Shown here: piece after piece, positions 7,046 through 19,400 of the stretch | Position numbering within the stretch: the stretch's first letter is position 1 | Layout: the number at the start of each line of letters is the position of its first letter | Assembly: GCA_900108205.1 (NCBI GenBank) | Contig: FNUU01000002.1 | Location: forward strand, 1 to 64,000 | Direction: 5' to 3' | Origin: Eubacterium ruminantium | Lineage (GTDB): Bacteria > Bacillota > Clostridia > Lachnospirales > Lachnospiraceae | Length of the DNA: 64,000 bases | Made by a program: the position numbers and the translations under genes | Notes under the pieces: model-generated | What the model saw: the letters and a program-made list of their open reading frames with translations, nothing else | Told to the model about the DNA's origin: nothing | Database searches by the model: none

Positions 7046-9832
7046 TTAATGTTCTCCTAATAATTCTTTTAGTTCTTTAGCTATACGTAGTAATTCTTGA
7101 TATGTAAAATTTTCATTTGCCTTCATATGTAATTCTTTCTTAATCTCATGAATATATTCACCAAATATTTTTCTATCAACACCAACTGTATTTGCAACAT
7201 CATTTACCATTTTCAAATCTCTTTTGGCAGACATCTGCAAATCCACTTTATTTAAAGTTTCAATTTCTTCTGGTGATAAAGTTTGATGTATGTTATTGTC
7301 TTCAAGCAAATCATATACAGAGTTAACTTCTTTCTCATCAATATGCTCCAGCTTCTTACTATTAAATTCATTAATATTGCCTTTATAACCATTATACCTC
7401 GGCAATAAAAAATCAACAGTAAACGCTCTTCTCAATACTAATACGTCTAGAATAAAAAATGGTATTTTTAACGCAGCGCCCTTATAATCATGTCTTACAA
7501 ATATATCTTTAGCTATTTCATAACTACCGTATCCAGCCCCAACTATAGCACTCGCCTGCATTATATTAATTGTGAAAATATATGCAGTAAATCCTGTCAA
7601 TGCCCCTAGAGTTGCACCAAGACACGCCCCAGCCGCAAATCCTTTGCAAAAGGCGGTAATAATCTGTTTATAGTTGCCTCCTGATATATATGTATATGTT
7701 GCACTAAATAAACCATTGATAATGCCCATAACGCAGGCTGTTGCTGCTGTTGACAGAATAACACTGATGGTCATCGATGCAACTTGATTCAAAATTGGCG
7801 AATTCCCACTCGGATCAGTATACTTCACAGGGTTAGCATTACAGTATAGATATCTGTGCAGAGAGGCAGGATCATAGATGTTTCCGGTGTAGCTATCCAT
7901 AGAAGTGAAAGTTGCGGTAGTCGGATTCATATATCTTGCTCTGAGATAGTAAAGTCCTGTCTCTGAGTCATAATACTCTCCGGTATAGTAATATCCATCA
8001 CTCATCACGCCCGTGATATCTAGAATCTCACCATATGCACTGTATCGATATGTAGACTTAGATGATGCATAATCATCAAGGATCATCCTTACATCATTAT
8101 GACCATCAAGGATGTAGTAACTTTCTGTACCGATTGCATTGTTTGTATAATCTGAATTACTGATAAGCTCAAATCCGATGGTGTAGTTCTTTTTGACTCT
8201 TCCGGCTTCATCTGTCTCTGCAAGAGTCTGTGAGAATTCAGTCAAAGCATCCGAGATATACAGAGTTGTTCCTGAAGAACCTTGAACAGAACTTTTACCA
8301 GAATTGCTTGTATTTTCAACACCAGTATCAGTATTGTTTTCACACGTACTGTTAGTACTACTATCACTACTTATACAGGTCTTACTCCTTCTCACACCTT
8401 CAGCATCATATGTATAACTATACTCAGACGAACTATCTGAGAAGCCTATCATGCGGTTGTACAGATCATAGTAATACTCTGACACTTTTCTATCATTAAT
8501 CTTACTGATCATATTGCCATTTGCATCATAGCTATATGTGGTTTCAGATATTGTGGTTTCTGCAGTTAAATCACCGGATTCCGAACCATTGACAGTCTTC
8601 TCGTATGTCAGCTGATTAAGGCTGTTATATGTATATTCAGTTGTAGTATCATCTATGGTCTTAGAAAGCCTGTTTCCAACCTGATCATAGGTGTATTCTA
8701 TCTTAGTTACAGTTGTATTTCCATACTTTTTCTTTGAGATTGTCTCTGATAATAACCTGTTACAGTTATCGTAAACATATTCAGTTTCTATCTCCGTACC
8801 ATCTGATGATACTTCTTTAACCTTTGTACGTTCTCCACCCTCCGTGGTATATTCGTACTGAGCTATCAGATTCTGATTCTTGTCAGTAACCTTCTCAACC
8901 TTAAGCCTGTTGCATTCATCATAGGTATAGGTCAGTGTTACACCATTGGCATAGGTTGCAGTACTTCTGTTTCCGTTTGCATCATAAGTATAGACAGTAG
9001 CTTTCCCGTCATGTCCTATAACTCTGGTAAGCCTGTCCATAGCATCATATTCATAGTTTGTTGCAAGAGTTTCTCCTGCAGTTGTTACACTTACTTCCGT
9101 TACACGTCCATAGTCGTCATAGCCATAAGATACCTTTTGACCATTATCATAGGTTTTATCTGTGATACAGCCATATTCATCATACACATACGAAACAGTT
9201 GAAATGTTTGATGCAGAGTTATTTGAAGAATTCAAATCACCAGCCATACCTGTACTTGTTTCTTTAACCTCAGTCACTCTTCCAAGATCATCATAAGTAT
9301 ATTCAGTCGTTGAGCTGACACTCTTTCCGTTTCTCACACCGGTCTTTGTGGCAGAAACCAGTCTGCCAAGTTCATCATAATCATAGTTCGTAACAGAGCC
9401 GTCGAAGTCGGTTGTTTTTGTCACATATCCATGGATATCATAAGCAGTGTGGCTTTCCGAACCATCCGGCATTGTTGTTTTTATAACTCTCTGGTTCTTG
9501 TCATATTCATAACGTGTAATTCTGCCCTTAGCATTCTTAAATGACAGAAGGTTTCCGGTCTTGTCATAGGTATAAGAAGTCACTGCTCCATCAGGCTGTT
9601 TTACAGATACAAGCCTGTCACTGCTGCCGTAGGTGTATTCTGTTCTGTTTCCTGACTGATCTATCCTCGCTGTGACGCGGCCTCTTACGTCAAACTCGAC
9701 AGAAGAAGATGTTTCATCAGGATAGATAGCCTTAATCCTTTCACCCTTCGCATTATACTCATATCTTGTAACGTTACCCCTTGCATCAGTAACTGATATA
9801 AGAAGTGAGTATGATTCCCAACCTAATCGTAT
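7046..9832 (-). CDS. Rhs tip cassette 3: long core copy plus unrecognised small toxin (no own start)
   Basis: The frame is open for 929 codons below an in-frame TAA at 9835-9833. It copies the parent Rhs from LLISVTDARGNVTRYEY onward, diverging abruptly near 9807. It carries about twelve YD repeats, the core signature LYYLRARYMNP, DPSGN and a pre-toxin hydrophobic domain that is itself diverged from the other cassettes (GGNYKQIITAFCKGFAAG). The hinge reads RYNGYKGNINEFNSKKLEH. The last 90 residues are the unique tip, with VGVDRKIFGEYIHEIKKEL and NENFTYQELLRIAKEL. I have seen similar FGxYIHExK endings on other Rhs proteins but cannot name a function. The first usable start is a GTG at 9583 without a ribosome-binding site, so it is most likely silent unless recombined. 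A DUF4279-like gene follows at seven bases. Confidence 0.75.
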   Translation of the reverse strand: MRLGWESYSLLISVTDARGNVTRYEYNAKGERIKAIYPDETSSSVEFDVRGRVTARIDQSGNRTEYTYGSSDRLVSVKQPDGAVTSYTYDKTGNLLSFKNAKGRITRYEYDKNQRVIKTTMPDGSESHTAYDIHGYVTKTTDFDGSVTNYDYDELGRLVSATKTGVRNGKSVSSTTEYTYDDLGRVTEVKETSTGMAGDLNSSNNSASNISTVSYVYDEYGCITDKTYDNGQKVSYGYDDYGRVTEVSVTTAGETLATNYEYDAMDRLTRVIGHDGKATVYTYDANGNRSTATYANGVTLTYTYDECNRLKVEKVTDKNQNLIAQYEYTTEGGERTKVKEVSSDGTEIETEYVYDNCNRLLSETISKKKYGNTTVTKIEYTYDQVGNRLSKTIDDTTTEYTYNSLNQLTYEKTVNGSESGDLTAETTISETTYSYDANGNMISKINDRKVSEYYYDLYNRMIGFSDSSSEYSYTYDAEGVRRSKTCISSDSSTNSTCENNTDTGVENTSNSGKSSVQGSSGTTLYISDALTEFSQTLAETDEAGRVKKNYTIGFELISNSDYTNNAIGTESYYILDGHNDVRMILDDYASSKSTYRYSAYGEILDITGVMSDGYYYTGEYYDSETGLYYLRARYMNPTTATFTSMDSYTGNIYDPASLHRYLYCNANPVKYTDPSGNSPILNQVASMTISVILSTAATACVMGIINGLFSATYTYISGGNYKQIITAFCKGFAAGACLGATLGALTGFTAYIFTINIMQASAIVGAGYGSYEIAKDIFVRHDYKGAALKIPFFILDVLVLRRAFTVDFLLPRYNGYKGNINEFNSKKLEHIDEKEVNSVYDLLEDNNIHQTLSPEEIETLNKVDLQMSAKRDLKMVNDVANTVGVDRKIFGEYIHEIKKELHMKANENFTYQELLRIAKELKELLGEH

Positions 9833-9924
9833 TTATACTCTGCCCTATTTCCGGTCCTGTTTATAGCTTCTTTCAACCCTTAATTCCTTAACATCAAGGT
9901 ACAGGATAATTCTTTTTGTAAACA
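9833..9924 (-). pseudogene. Degenerate Rhs scrap between cassette 3 and the Imm26 gene
   Basis: Around 9835-9885 the minus strand reads EAINRTGNRAEYKYD and then a stop. It resembles the RIDQSGNRTEYTYD repeat of the parent gene. It is a decayed repeat fused at the 5' breakpoint of cassette 3. Confidence 0.45.
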
Positions 9925-10401
9925 TCATATATTTCTCGCTTTTATAGTCTTTTGTATTTCTTTACCTACCACACCATAACTGCCTAATCCAAACGGACTG
10001 GCAAATTGTGGAATATTGTCAATCTTATCTCCGTTTATATTTACATATATTTTTCTACCAATGTCCCAAAAGCCATACTCAATATTTTTTTCTTTATCCA
10101 ACACTTCAATATTAGAAAATGTTTCTGCAAAACCTTTAATCCATAATTGAGTATTAACAACCATTGGTGGAATCAAAAGTTTTTCAGCATCAAACTCTAC
10201 TTTATATTCTTTTGTTTTTGAAAAATAATCATATATATATATCAAATACATACCATTTACAAACGAATCTTTACTTTTAACTTCTATCTCAATTACCTTC
10301 CCATAACAATATAAATCACTTCTTGGTTTTAATACAAAAACATCGCCTTCTTTTGGTTTTTTTCTTGATTTTTTTAGTACAAGCAAATCGTTAAAACTCA
10401 T
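9925..10401 (-). CDS. Imm26-like immunity protein
   Basis: A 158-residue protein with the Imm26 pattern near its N-terminus: KPKEGDVFVLKPRSDLYCYG, followed by a strand-rich domain (KVIEIEVK, YLIYIYDY) and a C-terminal YGVVGKEIQKTIK. I placed the start at the ATG 10401 because GGAGG lies about seven bases upstream; the longer frame overlaps the Rhs gene and has no such site. It begins 14 bp after the Rhs stop, so it is the cognate immunity gene of the GIY-YIG nuclease tip (inference from position). Imm26 proteins are known as immunity partners in polymorphic toxin systems. Confidence 0.7.
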   Translation of the reverse strand: MSFNDLLVLKKSRKKPKEGDVFVLKPRSDLYCYGKVIEIEVKSKDSFVNGMYLIYIYDYFSKTKEYKVEFDAEKLLIPPMVVNTQLWIKGFAETFSNIEVLDKEKNIEYGFWDIGRKIYVNINGDKIDNIPQFASPFGLGSYGVVGKEIQKTIKARNI

Positions 10402-10415
10402 ATTCGATCCTCCAT

Positions 10416-13400
10416 TTAATACCCATGTTCTGTTAACCATTTTCGTGCCCAACTTATTGCATCATTATACCAATCCCTTTTAGGGCTAATACTATTAATT
10501 TTATTACTAAATTGAGGATTATCTTCTATCAACACTTGTTCTATTGCTCTAGCTTGTCTCCTCGTTAATGGTTCTGTTGTGATTTCATTTAAAACATCAA
10601 ATCTTTCTCCATGCTGATACTGTCTTATTTTTAAATCTTTTGTTATTCCAACATAAACATTTTTTCCATCTTTTACACCAAAGTATACTCTGGTATCAGC
10701 TTCTCCATGTAGCAAAGACTTTGGTACATCTTCACTTCCAACCCCATTTGTCCTTTCGACCACATTATTATAATCTTCAATACAACCTTGACGCCCTTTA
10801 TAGTTAGGTGATAACAAATCACCTGTTTTTATTGAAGCAGCCTCAAAGAAAACTATATCTAAAAGGATATATGGCAATTGGTTCGCAAGTTTTTTACCAT
10901 CTCTGTCGATTGCAAATTCTGATAATGCTTTTGCACTGTCATGGCTAAGCGCGACTGCTGCACTGGCTTTTATTATGTTAATCGAGAAGCAATATGCAAC
11001 AAAACCTGTCAGCGCACCAAGATAAGCTCCTATCTTTGCACCGGATTTAAAGCCTTCGATAAATGCATTTACGACCTGCTTACAGTCACCACCGTTAACT
11101 AATGCAAAACCAGCATTGACGATTCCACCAATGACTCCCATAATACTGGCTGTTGTCGCTGATGCAAGTATAACACTAATGGTCATCGATGCAACTTGGT
11201 TCAAAATAGGCGAATTTCCGCTCGGATCAGCATACTTCACAGGGCTTGCATTGCAATAGAGATATCTATGAAGAGATGCCGGATCATAAATGTTTCCGGA
11301 ATAGCTGTCCAGACTGGTGAATGTTCCGGTTGAAGGATTCATATACCTTGCTCTGAGATAGTAAAGTCCTGTCTCAGAGTCCATATACTCTCCGGTATAA
11401 TAATAACCATCGTTAATAACACCAGTGAAATCAAGAATCTCACCATATGCACTATATCTGTATGAAGATTTTACTGATGCAGAATCATCAAGGAGCATCC
11501 TGACATCATTATGACCATCAAGGATGTAGTAGTTTTCTGTGCCAGAAGCATTGTTTGTAAAGTCAGTATTACTAATATGCTCAAATCCGATAGTGTAGTT
11601 CTTCTTAACGCTTCCAGTTTCATCTGTCTCTGCAAGAGTCTGCGCGAACTCAGTCAGAGTATCCGAAACATACAGTGTTGTATCGTGTGTATCTGTAGAA
11701 GGATTATTGTCCTGATCTTCATTAGTTGTATGACTTAAACAGGTTTTACTTCTTCTTACACCTTCAGCATCATATGTATAACTATACTCAGACGAACCAT
11801 CTGAGAATCCTATCATGCGATTGAACAGATCATAGTAATACTCTGACAGATTACCATCAGTAGTCTTGCTGATCATATTGCCATTTGCATCATAGCTATA
11901 TGTGGTTTCAGATATTGTGGTTCTTGTTCCCGAACCATTGACAGTCTTCTCATATGTCAGCTGATTAAGGCTGTTATATGTATATTCAGTTGTAGTATCA
12001 TCTATGGTCTTGGAAAACCTGTTTCCAACCTGATCATATGTGTATTCTATCTTAGTTACAGTTGTATTTCCAGATTTTTTCTTTGAGATTGTCTCTGATA
12101 ATAACCTGTTACAGTTATCGTAAGCATATTCAGTTTCTATCTCCGAACCGTCTGATGATACTTCTTTAACCTTTGTACGTTCTCCACCCTCTGTGGTATA
12201 TTCGTACTGAGCTATTAGCTTCTGATTCTTATCAGTAACCTTCTCTACCTTAAGCCTGTTACACTCATCATAGGTATAGGTCAGTGTTACACCATTGGCG
12301 TAAGTTGCAGTACTTCTGTTTCCGTTTGCATCATAAGTATAGACAGTAGCTTTACCGTCATGTCCTATAACTCTGGTAAGCCTGTCCATAGCATCATACT
12401 CATAGTTTGTTGCAAGAGTGTCTCCTGCAGTTGTTACACTTACTTCTGTTACACGTCCATAGTCGTCATACTCGTAAGATACCCTCTGACCGTTGTCATA
12501 GGTTTTATCTGTGATACATCCATATTCATCATACACATACGAAACAGTTGAAGTGTTTGATGCCGAATTGTTTGTAGCAGTCGAACTACCTGCCATACCC
12601 GTACTTGTTTCTCTAACCTCAATAACCCTTCCAAGATCATCATAAGTATATTCAGTGGTTGAGCTAACACTCTTTCCGTATCTCACACCGGTCTTTGTTT
12701 CAAAAACCGGTCTGCCAAGTTCATCATAATCATAGTTCGTAACAGAGCCGTCGAAGTCGGTTGTTTTTGTCACATATCCATGGATATCATAAGCAGTGTG
12801 GCTTTCCGAACCATCAGGCATAGTTGTTTTTATAACTCTCTGGTTCTTGTCATATTCATAACGTGTAATTCTGCCCTTAGCATCCTTAAATGACAGAAGG
12901 TTTCCGGTCTTGTCATAGGTATAAGAAGTCACTGCTCCATCAGGCTGTTTTACAGATACAAGCCTGTCACTGCTGTCGTAGGTGTATTCTGTTCTATTTC
13001 CTGACTGATCTATCCTCGCTGTGACGCGGGCTCTTACGTCAAGCTCGACAGAAGAAGATGTCTCATCAGGATAAATAGCTTTAATCCTTTCACCCTTCGC
13101 ATTATACTCATATCTTGTAACGTTACCTCTTGCATCAGTAACTGATGTAAGAAGTGATCTTGAATCATAAGTGAATCTTGTTATATTTCCGTCATTATCC
13201 GTAACAGATGTATTTCTGTTAAGGCTGTCATATGTATAAGAAACCTTTGCTCCGGTAGCATAAGTTACTCCCGTCAGATTATAGTTCTTGTCATATGAGT
13301 AAAGAGTGTCGTTTCCTCTTGCATCATGTATCTTCTTCAGGTTTCCGACCTTATCGTAAGTATACTCCGCAGTGTTACCGGTTCTGCCGGTTGCACTTGT

Positions 13401-16400
13401 CAGATTGCCCTCTGCATCATAAACAAAACTTTCACTTGTTCCATCCGGATAAGTGATCTTAGTAGTATTGCCCAGCTTGTCATATTCATAGGACGTTCTT
13501 CTGCCTTCAGAGTCGATGATGGCAGTTGTCTGACCGAGGTTGTTACGCTCGATAGTACTGATATGCCCATCAGGATCCTCTGTACTGATAAGCTCGCCGG
13601 CATCGTTGTAGTTGTACTTTATCGTTCTTGATACTTCGCCATCTGACGTTGTTACCGTATATGTTTCGGTAAGCTTATGTCCTTCGCTGTCATAGGTATA
13701 CTCCACTCTGTTTCCGGCAGCATCGGTCGTTGCGATCACCCTGCCAAGAGAGTCGTATTCCGAAGACATGACTTTTCCTATCTCGTCAGTGATACTCTTA
13801 ACATTGCCGTCGGCATCTCTTTCGTAACTGATAACACTTCCGTCAACATCCGTTGTTTCTGTGATCTCTCCCTTGCTGTCATAGGCAATCTTCATCACCG
13901 CATCATCGACAGTAACAAGCTTAACCGGTCTGTTAGCTGTGTCATACTCTACGGAAATACTGTTTCCTTCGGCATCCGTAACAGAGGTCAGATTACCGCT
14001 TGCATCATAAGAAGATACCGTCACATTACCCTCCGCATCTTTATAAGTGAGGATGTTTCCGTATTCGTCGTATGTTGTTTCGGTTGTATTGCCGTTAGCA
14101 TCGGTTTTGGAGATTATATTTCCATTATCGTCGTAAATATAGAGCGTGCTGTTGCCGAGCCTGTCCGTGATCAGTTCTTCACGACCGTCGATATCATGGC
14201 TATACTCTATTCTGTTACCATCTGCATCTATGGTTGCAATTAGACGTCCTGCATCATCATATTCATTTCTTGATACTTCTTTACCATCAGGGCCAATGAT
14301 GGAGATAAGGTTATGGTCATTGTCGTAGGTAAACTTTACTGTTCTGTCAGTAGTGTCAGTTACTTCTGACAGATTACCATTTTCATCATAGATATATGTA
14401 ACAGTCTTGCCGTCGGAATTCTGAACAGATGTAATTCTGTTCTTACTGTCTCTTGCAAATATGATTCCTGCGCCATCATCACCATGATATCCTGTGTCAT
14501 CAACATTAACCACACGCCCATCAGTATCTTCGATACGATAAACTCCAGTCTTATTCATATAGTAGATTACGCCATCGTCCGTTGTAAGCTTAAAATCATA
14601 ATCCGTATAAATATCATCATCAAAGAAGATCATCTGTCCTTCTTCATATTCCGCCGTAGTATCTGAAAGTATTTCCAGTTTCTTCTTAGGATCAGTGATG
14701 CACCTGTAACTAAAACTCACCTCTGATACAGGTATAAGAGAGCTTATGCCGCCGTTTATTACCTGAACAAATCTGTCACTGGTGCCATCACCATATGTAA
14801 CTATAACATCATGACTCAAGGTTTCATATAAACGGTAGGTCATGTTGAATGCTGAACCATCAACAGACATAGCATAACCGTCCGTGATCGGATGATTCTC
14901 TATAAGCTTCATTCCGGATATATCCATATTCCAGCCATATCCAAAATCTCCGTTTTCTTTGAATCTGCTGTCGTAAATTCTGTTAATACTGATCTTTGCT
15001 TTACCGATATTTTCGGTCATATCTGTGAAGCCGATGTGCATATTTCCAACCTTGAGATTGCCTTCGACATAGACTTTTCTTGCTGCTGTGGCTGTATTTC
15101 CGCCCTTATCCTTTGCGGTAAGACGCAGCTCATACGTTCCATTCATGAGCATGGTGGTATCAAATCTGCCAAGCACAGCATCCTGAAGATTTTCGATTCC
15201 TTCAGCTATTGTGTAGTATGGATTCAAAGCGCCATCCGAATCCATCTTTGCGTATTCCAGGCGCCAGAAAGAAAGCTCAGTCTCATCATAAGATGAACCT
15301 GTTATATCTGTCGGAGTCTTAATGATTTCTTCGACCTCAGGATATGTAAAACTGATAACAGGCGGCGTTTTATCCTCAGGATTTAGTGGTTCTTCTGTGG
15401 TCGGCTCCTCTGTAGGATCCTCAGAATCTTCCGTGGTGCTTTCTGTATCCTCTGTTGTATCTTCTGTTATTTCTTCTGTTGTATCAGCGTCCTCAGTGGT
15501 ATCGCCAGAGTTTTCTGTAGCATCGTCAGTATCCTCTGTAGTGTCACCTGCATCCTCTGTTGTATTACCTGTATCCTCAGTGGTTTCCTCTGTATTCTCC
15601 GTGGTTTCCTCAGTCACCACTTCCGGGGCTGTTACAACGATAAATATCTCTGAATAGCTGTGATTTCCGGCCTCATCAATAGCATGAAGACTAAGTCTGT
15701 AAACGCCTTCTTCAAGTTGATCAGTATCCAGTTCTCCAACCGATTCCGCTTTGATCTCTTCTGTTCCTTCTGCGATAGTATATTCATCTGCATCGTTTTC
15801 ATCTGACTCTTGTCTGCTGAATTTAACTTCATAACATTTCAGCAAAGTCTCATCTATAACAGTACAGATGATATCAACCTTTCCACTTACCTCCGCATCT
15901 GCTTCCGGTGAAATGATATCTATAAACGGAGGAATAATATCAACCAGAGGCTCAACATCGTCAAGATCCGATTCAATTTCTGCATCATTAATAAACAGAT
16001 ATATCCGAAGTGTTATAGTTTCTGCGTCAGCTGTTTTAAGTTTAACTTCTATCACATGACTTCCGGATGCCGGTTGAATAAATGTTACACTTTTTCCATT
16101 CTCTGATATGACTGTATCATCACTTTCAGTTTTTCCATCCCCGTCAATAACTGCATCAACAAATGTGTATCCATCTTCAACATAAAGTATTGCGTCATCA
16201 CCCTCGAAATACTTTTCTTTATCAAACCATGTTTTGATGTTCGGAAGAGCCTCGTAGACATCAAAAGAAATCGTCCTTGAAAATTTATTTCCGGACTTAT
16301 TTTTGATCATGACATTCAGACTATGCCTTCCGTCCTTTACATTCTTTACCTCAAAGCATCCCTCTGTGACTGCAGTTTTATATCTTTCGTTATCAAAGTA

Positions 16401-19400
16401 TATCTCAGTATATGAATTATCCGGGATATCTGTAACCACCTTAACATCATCGCCACTTGCATATGCAGTCTTTTCAATCCACATGTTAAAATAAGGGAAA
16501 TCCAGTTCTTTATCTATAAGGCTGCTGTAATCTCTCGACTCTTTAACTGTGATCCTCTTCTCTGCAAAGCATGAAGGATCATCTTTGTAAAACGCTCTGA
16601 GAATATATTCACCTTCTTCAAAAGCCTTAAAGTCACATCTGCTGTTTATGTCATTACTATAAATGCAGTTTTTCTGTGTATTGTCGTCATTTTCTTCTTC
16701 AGCGCTTCTTACTTCCCAGACTATATCTTCAGCGTTAACCATGTTGGATACGGCAGAGAATTCGTATGTTACCGCCTGCTCTGCGTATATCTCCTCCAGA
16801 CCGGATATCTTCATCGAGAGATATTTCTTATCCCTCGTAGACGGCACCTTTTCTGTATTTGCACCTACAGTTATGCTGTCAAGAAATGGTGTCGTCCACT
16901 TATCACTTGCATACATATAAACATGCAGACAGAGATATCTACCGGTAACACTCTCTACGCCCCTTTCAGGAGTGTACGCATTTGTTATTATCTCATCTCC
17001 CTGACCGAAGCGCTGAAGAGTTTCAGCAGAATCCGCATCATTTGTGGCAGAAGCATATATCTTAATGCTGCTGTTAGTTTCATACAGAGCCTCAAAGTCA
17101 AAATAATCCCACACAGTATCTTCCTTGCCGGAATCCACTATAGCGCTCCATCTTCCGGATTTACTTCCACCATAATTTGTATGTGCAGTATCATAGTTTG
17201 TGAAATTTATATCCTTCAGCTTCTCTGACTTCGCATTTCTGCCCGTAGAATAATAGATATTTACGTCTTTGATAAGGTTATTAAAGGCTTTATCTTCCTT
17301 GATCTCGACCTGTGCCGTTAATCCATGTATTATATCCAATGCTTGATCCGGCGTCTGATCTGATACCTGATTCGTTTTAGAATTTGGAGTCTGAAGATTA
17401 ACCGTGATGATATACTCCTTGTAACCATCGTGTAGGTCATTTACAACGATGGTGTTTTCATCATTCGATTCAGCATCCTGAATGTCAGCTGAATCATTCT
17501 CGCTTTTATCATCATTATTATCATTATCGGCCCCTTCGCTGTCATCATGCTTCTTCAAGGTATTATTCAGGAATTTCATCTCCACATCATCGCTTACCTT
17601 CATAACAACCGTAGCAGTCGTTACCTGATAAGCAGCAACGGAATCTATGCTGTCCCATTCACAGATATAGTGTCTATCAACTTTTTCTCCTTCTCCATCG
17701 TCCCAGGTGCCTTTTGCATACATATATGCATAGTCCTGTCCGGTCGAAATCATCATACCGCCATCATTTGGTTCTCCTTCCTCCCAGTTTGAGTATGAGG
17801 AGTCTGTCGGCTGTATCCACTTCCACTGTCCTTCGTTCTCTTCGTCCGTCATTCCGATTGCAGCATATTCAACTCCGGAATTACATATGAGATTTCTGAT
17901 ATATTCATTTTCCTCAGCATTATTTATTACTGCAAGATGTCCGCCCATGCTCTCACAGATTTCTCTTGCATCAGTCCATGTTCTTTCATCCAGCGAAACA
18001 GCATAAGCATGACCTTTGTAAAAATCTATGGTATCTAAATGCAGTTCAAAATCTTTTATATTCAGATTAAAAGTTCCTGTATATGTATTTCCTCTGAGTT
18101 CCGTGTATAGTTTCTGTTCTACATTCATATCCGGCAATGTATAGCTATTATCTGCCATCAGATAATACTTCCTTTCAGTATCAAGGAGTACTCCTTCTTC
18201 ACCTGCATTATCAGAATTTACCATTTCATCTGCAGCATTTATCCTTAAACCATATCCATCCTTATCACTGACCATGGTATAAAAATGCTGCGAAGAATCA
18301 ATCCAATTTCCTCCTGCGTATATCTTTCCATCTCCGGATGCAAAATCCTCCGCTGTATCAAAAGTTTTGAAAAACTCAGCATCCACGTCTATAACTTCTG
18401 TTGTCGGAGAATCCGGATCTACGATTTCTGTTGTTGAACCTGTGTCCGGATCTGATGTTGTATCTTCAGTTGTATCCGATGAACCTGTGGTTATTTCAGT
18501 TGTTTCTTCGGTTGTATCCGTAGATTCCTCGGTCGTGTCTAGTAAACCGGTAGTTATTTCAGTTGTGTCTTCGGTTGTAGTCTCTTCTTCGTCATCCTTG
18601 ATATCATAGATATCCTCAGGTAAATCATCTAATATTTCCTTTTTACTGTTCTTCTCATCACCCTCTGTTTTATACTGAAGGCTGAGAGGAAGAAGTGTAA
18701 GCTCTTCTATGTCTTCTGACTTTGGATTCTTTACATATGTATCAAGTTCTACCCACTCATATCTGCCGGAATTATTTCCTGCTCCTCTGTAATCCGTTAT
18801 CGGAAGATAGGCTCTTACCCAGATATGAGGCATCTCAAACAGAGCAGAACCATCTTCCTGCTCTATTTTTTCTATATCTGTTTTTCCATCTGCTTCAATA
18901 CTTTCTTTATCAGTGATCCATCTCAGCTGTTTTTCATTTAACAACGCCTTACCATAAACAAACTGAGTCTTATAGCCTTTATCCCTGAGAAGCTGCGAAA
19001 GTAGCAAAGCATTCTCTGAAGCTGTTGCAACACCGCCTTCAACAAGCTCTTCGAGAGTCCTGCTTCCTTCCAAGCCCTCCTCCGAAGATATGTATTTTCT
19101 TATGTAGTTATAAATATCCAGTGGTGTATCAAGTTTCTGTAGGAGTTCCTGATACTTTTCTCCCCCGCCATATTTCTTGAAACCGTTATCTGCTCTACCT
19201 GTCTCCGAATCAACTCTGTCATATCTCAAATCAGTAATCTCTGAATCTGCTCCACCATATGCAGAATCAGTATTCTCTGAATCCACTCCATCATATTCAA
19301 AGCTACTGTTCGGAGTAGCTTCTACTTGCTTCATACCATCTCTATCCGTTGAAATTGCAACTGTTCTAATATTGTCCCTATTATCATCACAACTCATATC

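Noticed and set aside
15322..15657. Val/Ser-rich plus-strand frame that looks like a repeat protein
   Set aside because: It is the reverse strand of the Thr/Glu stalk repeats of the Rhs gene.
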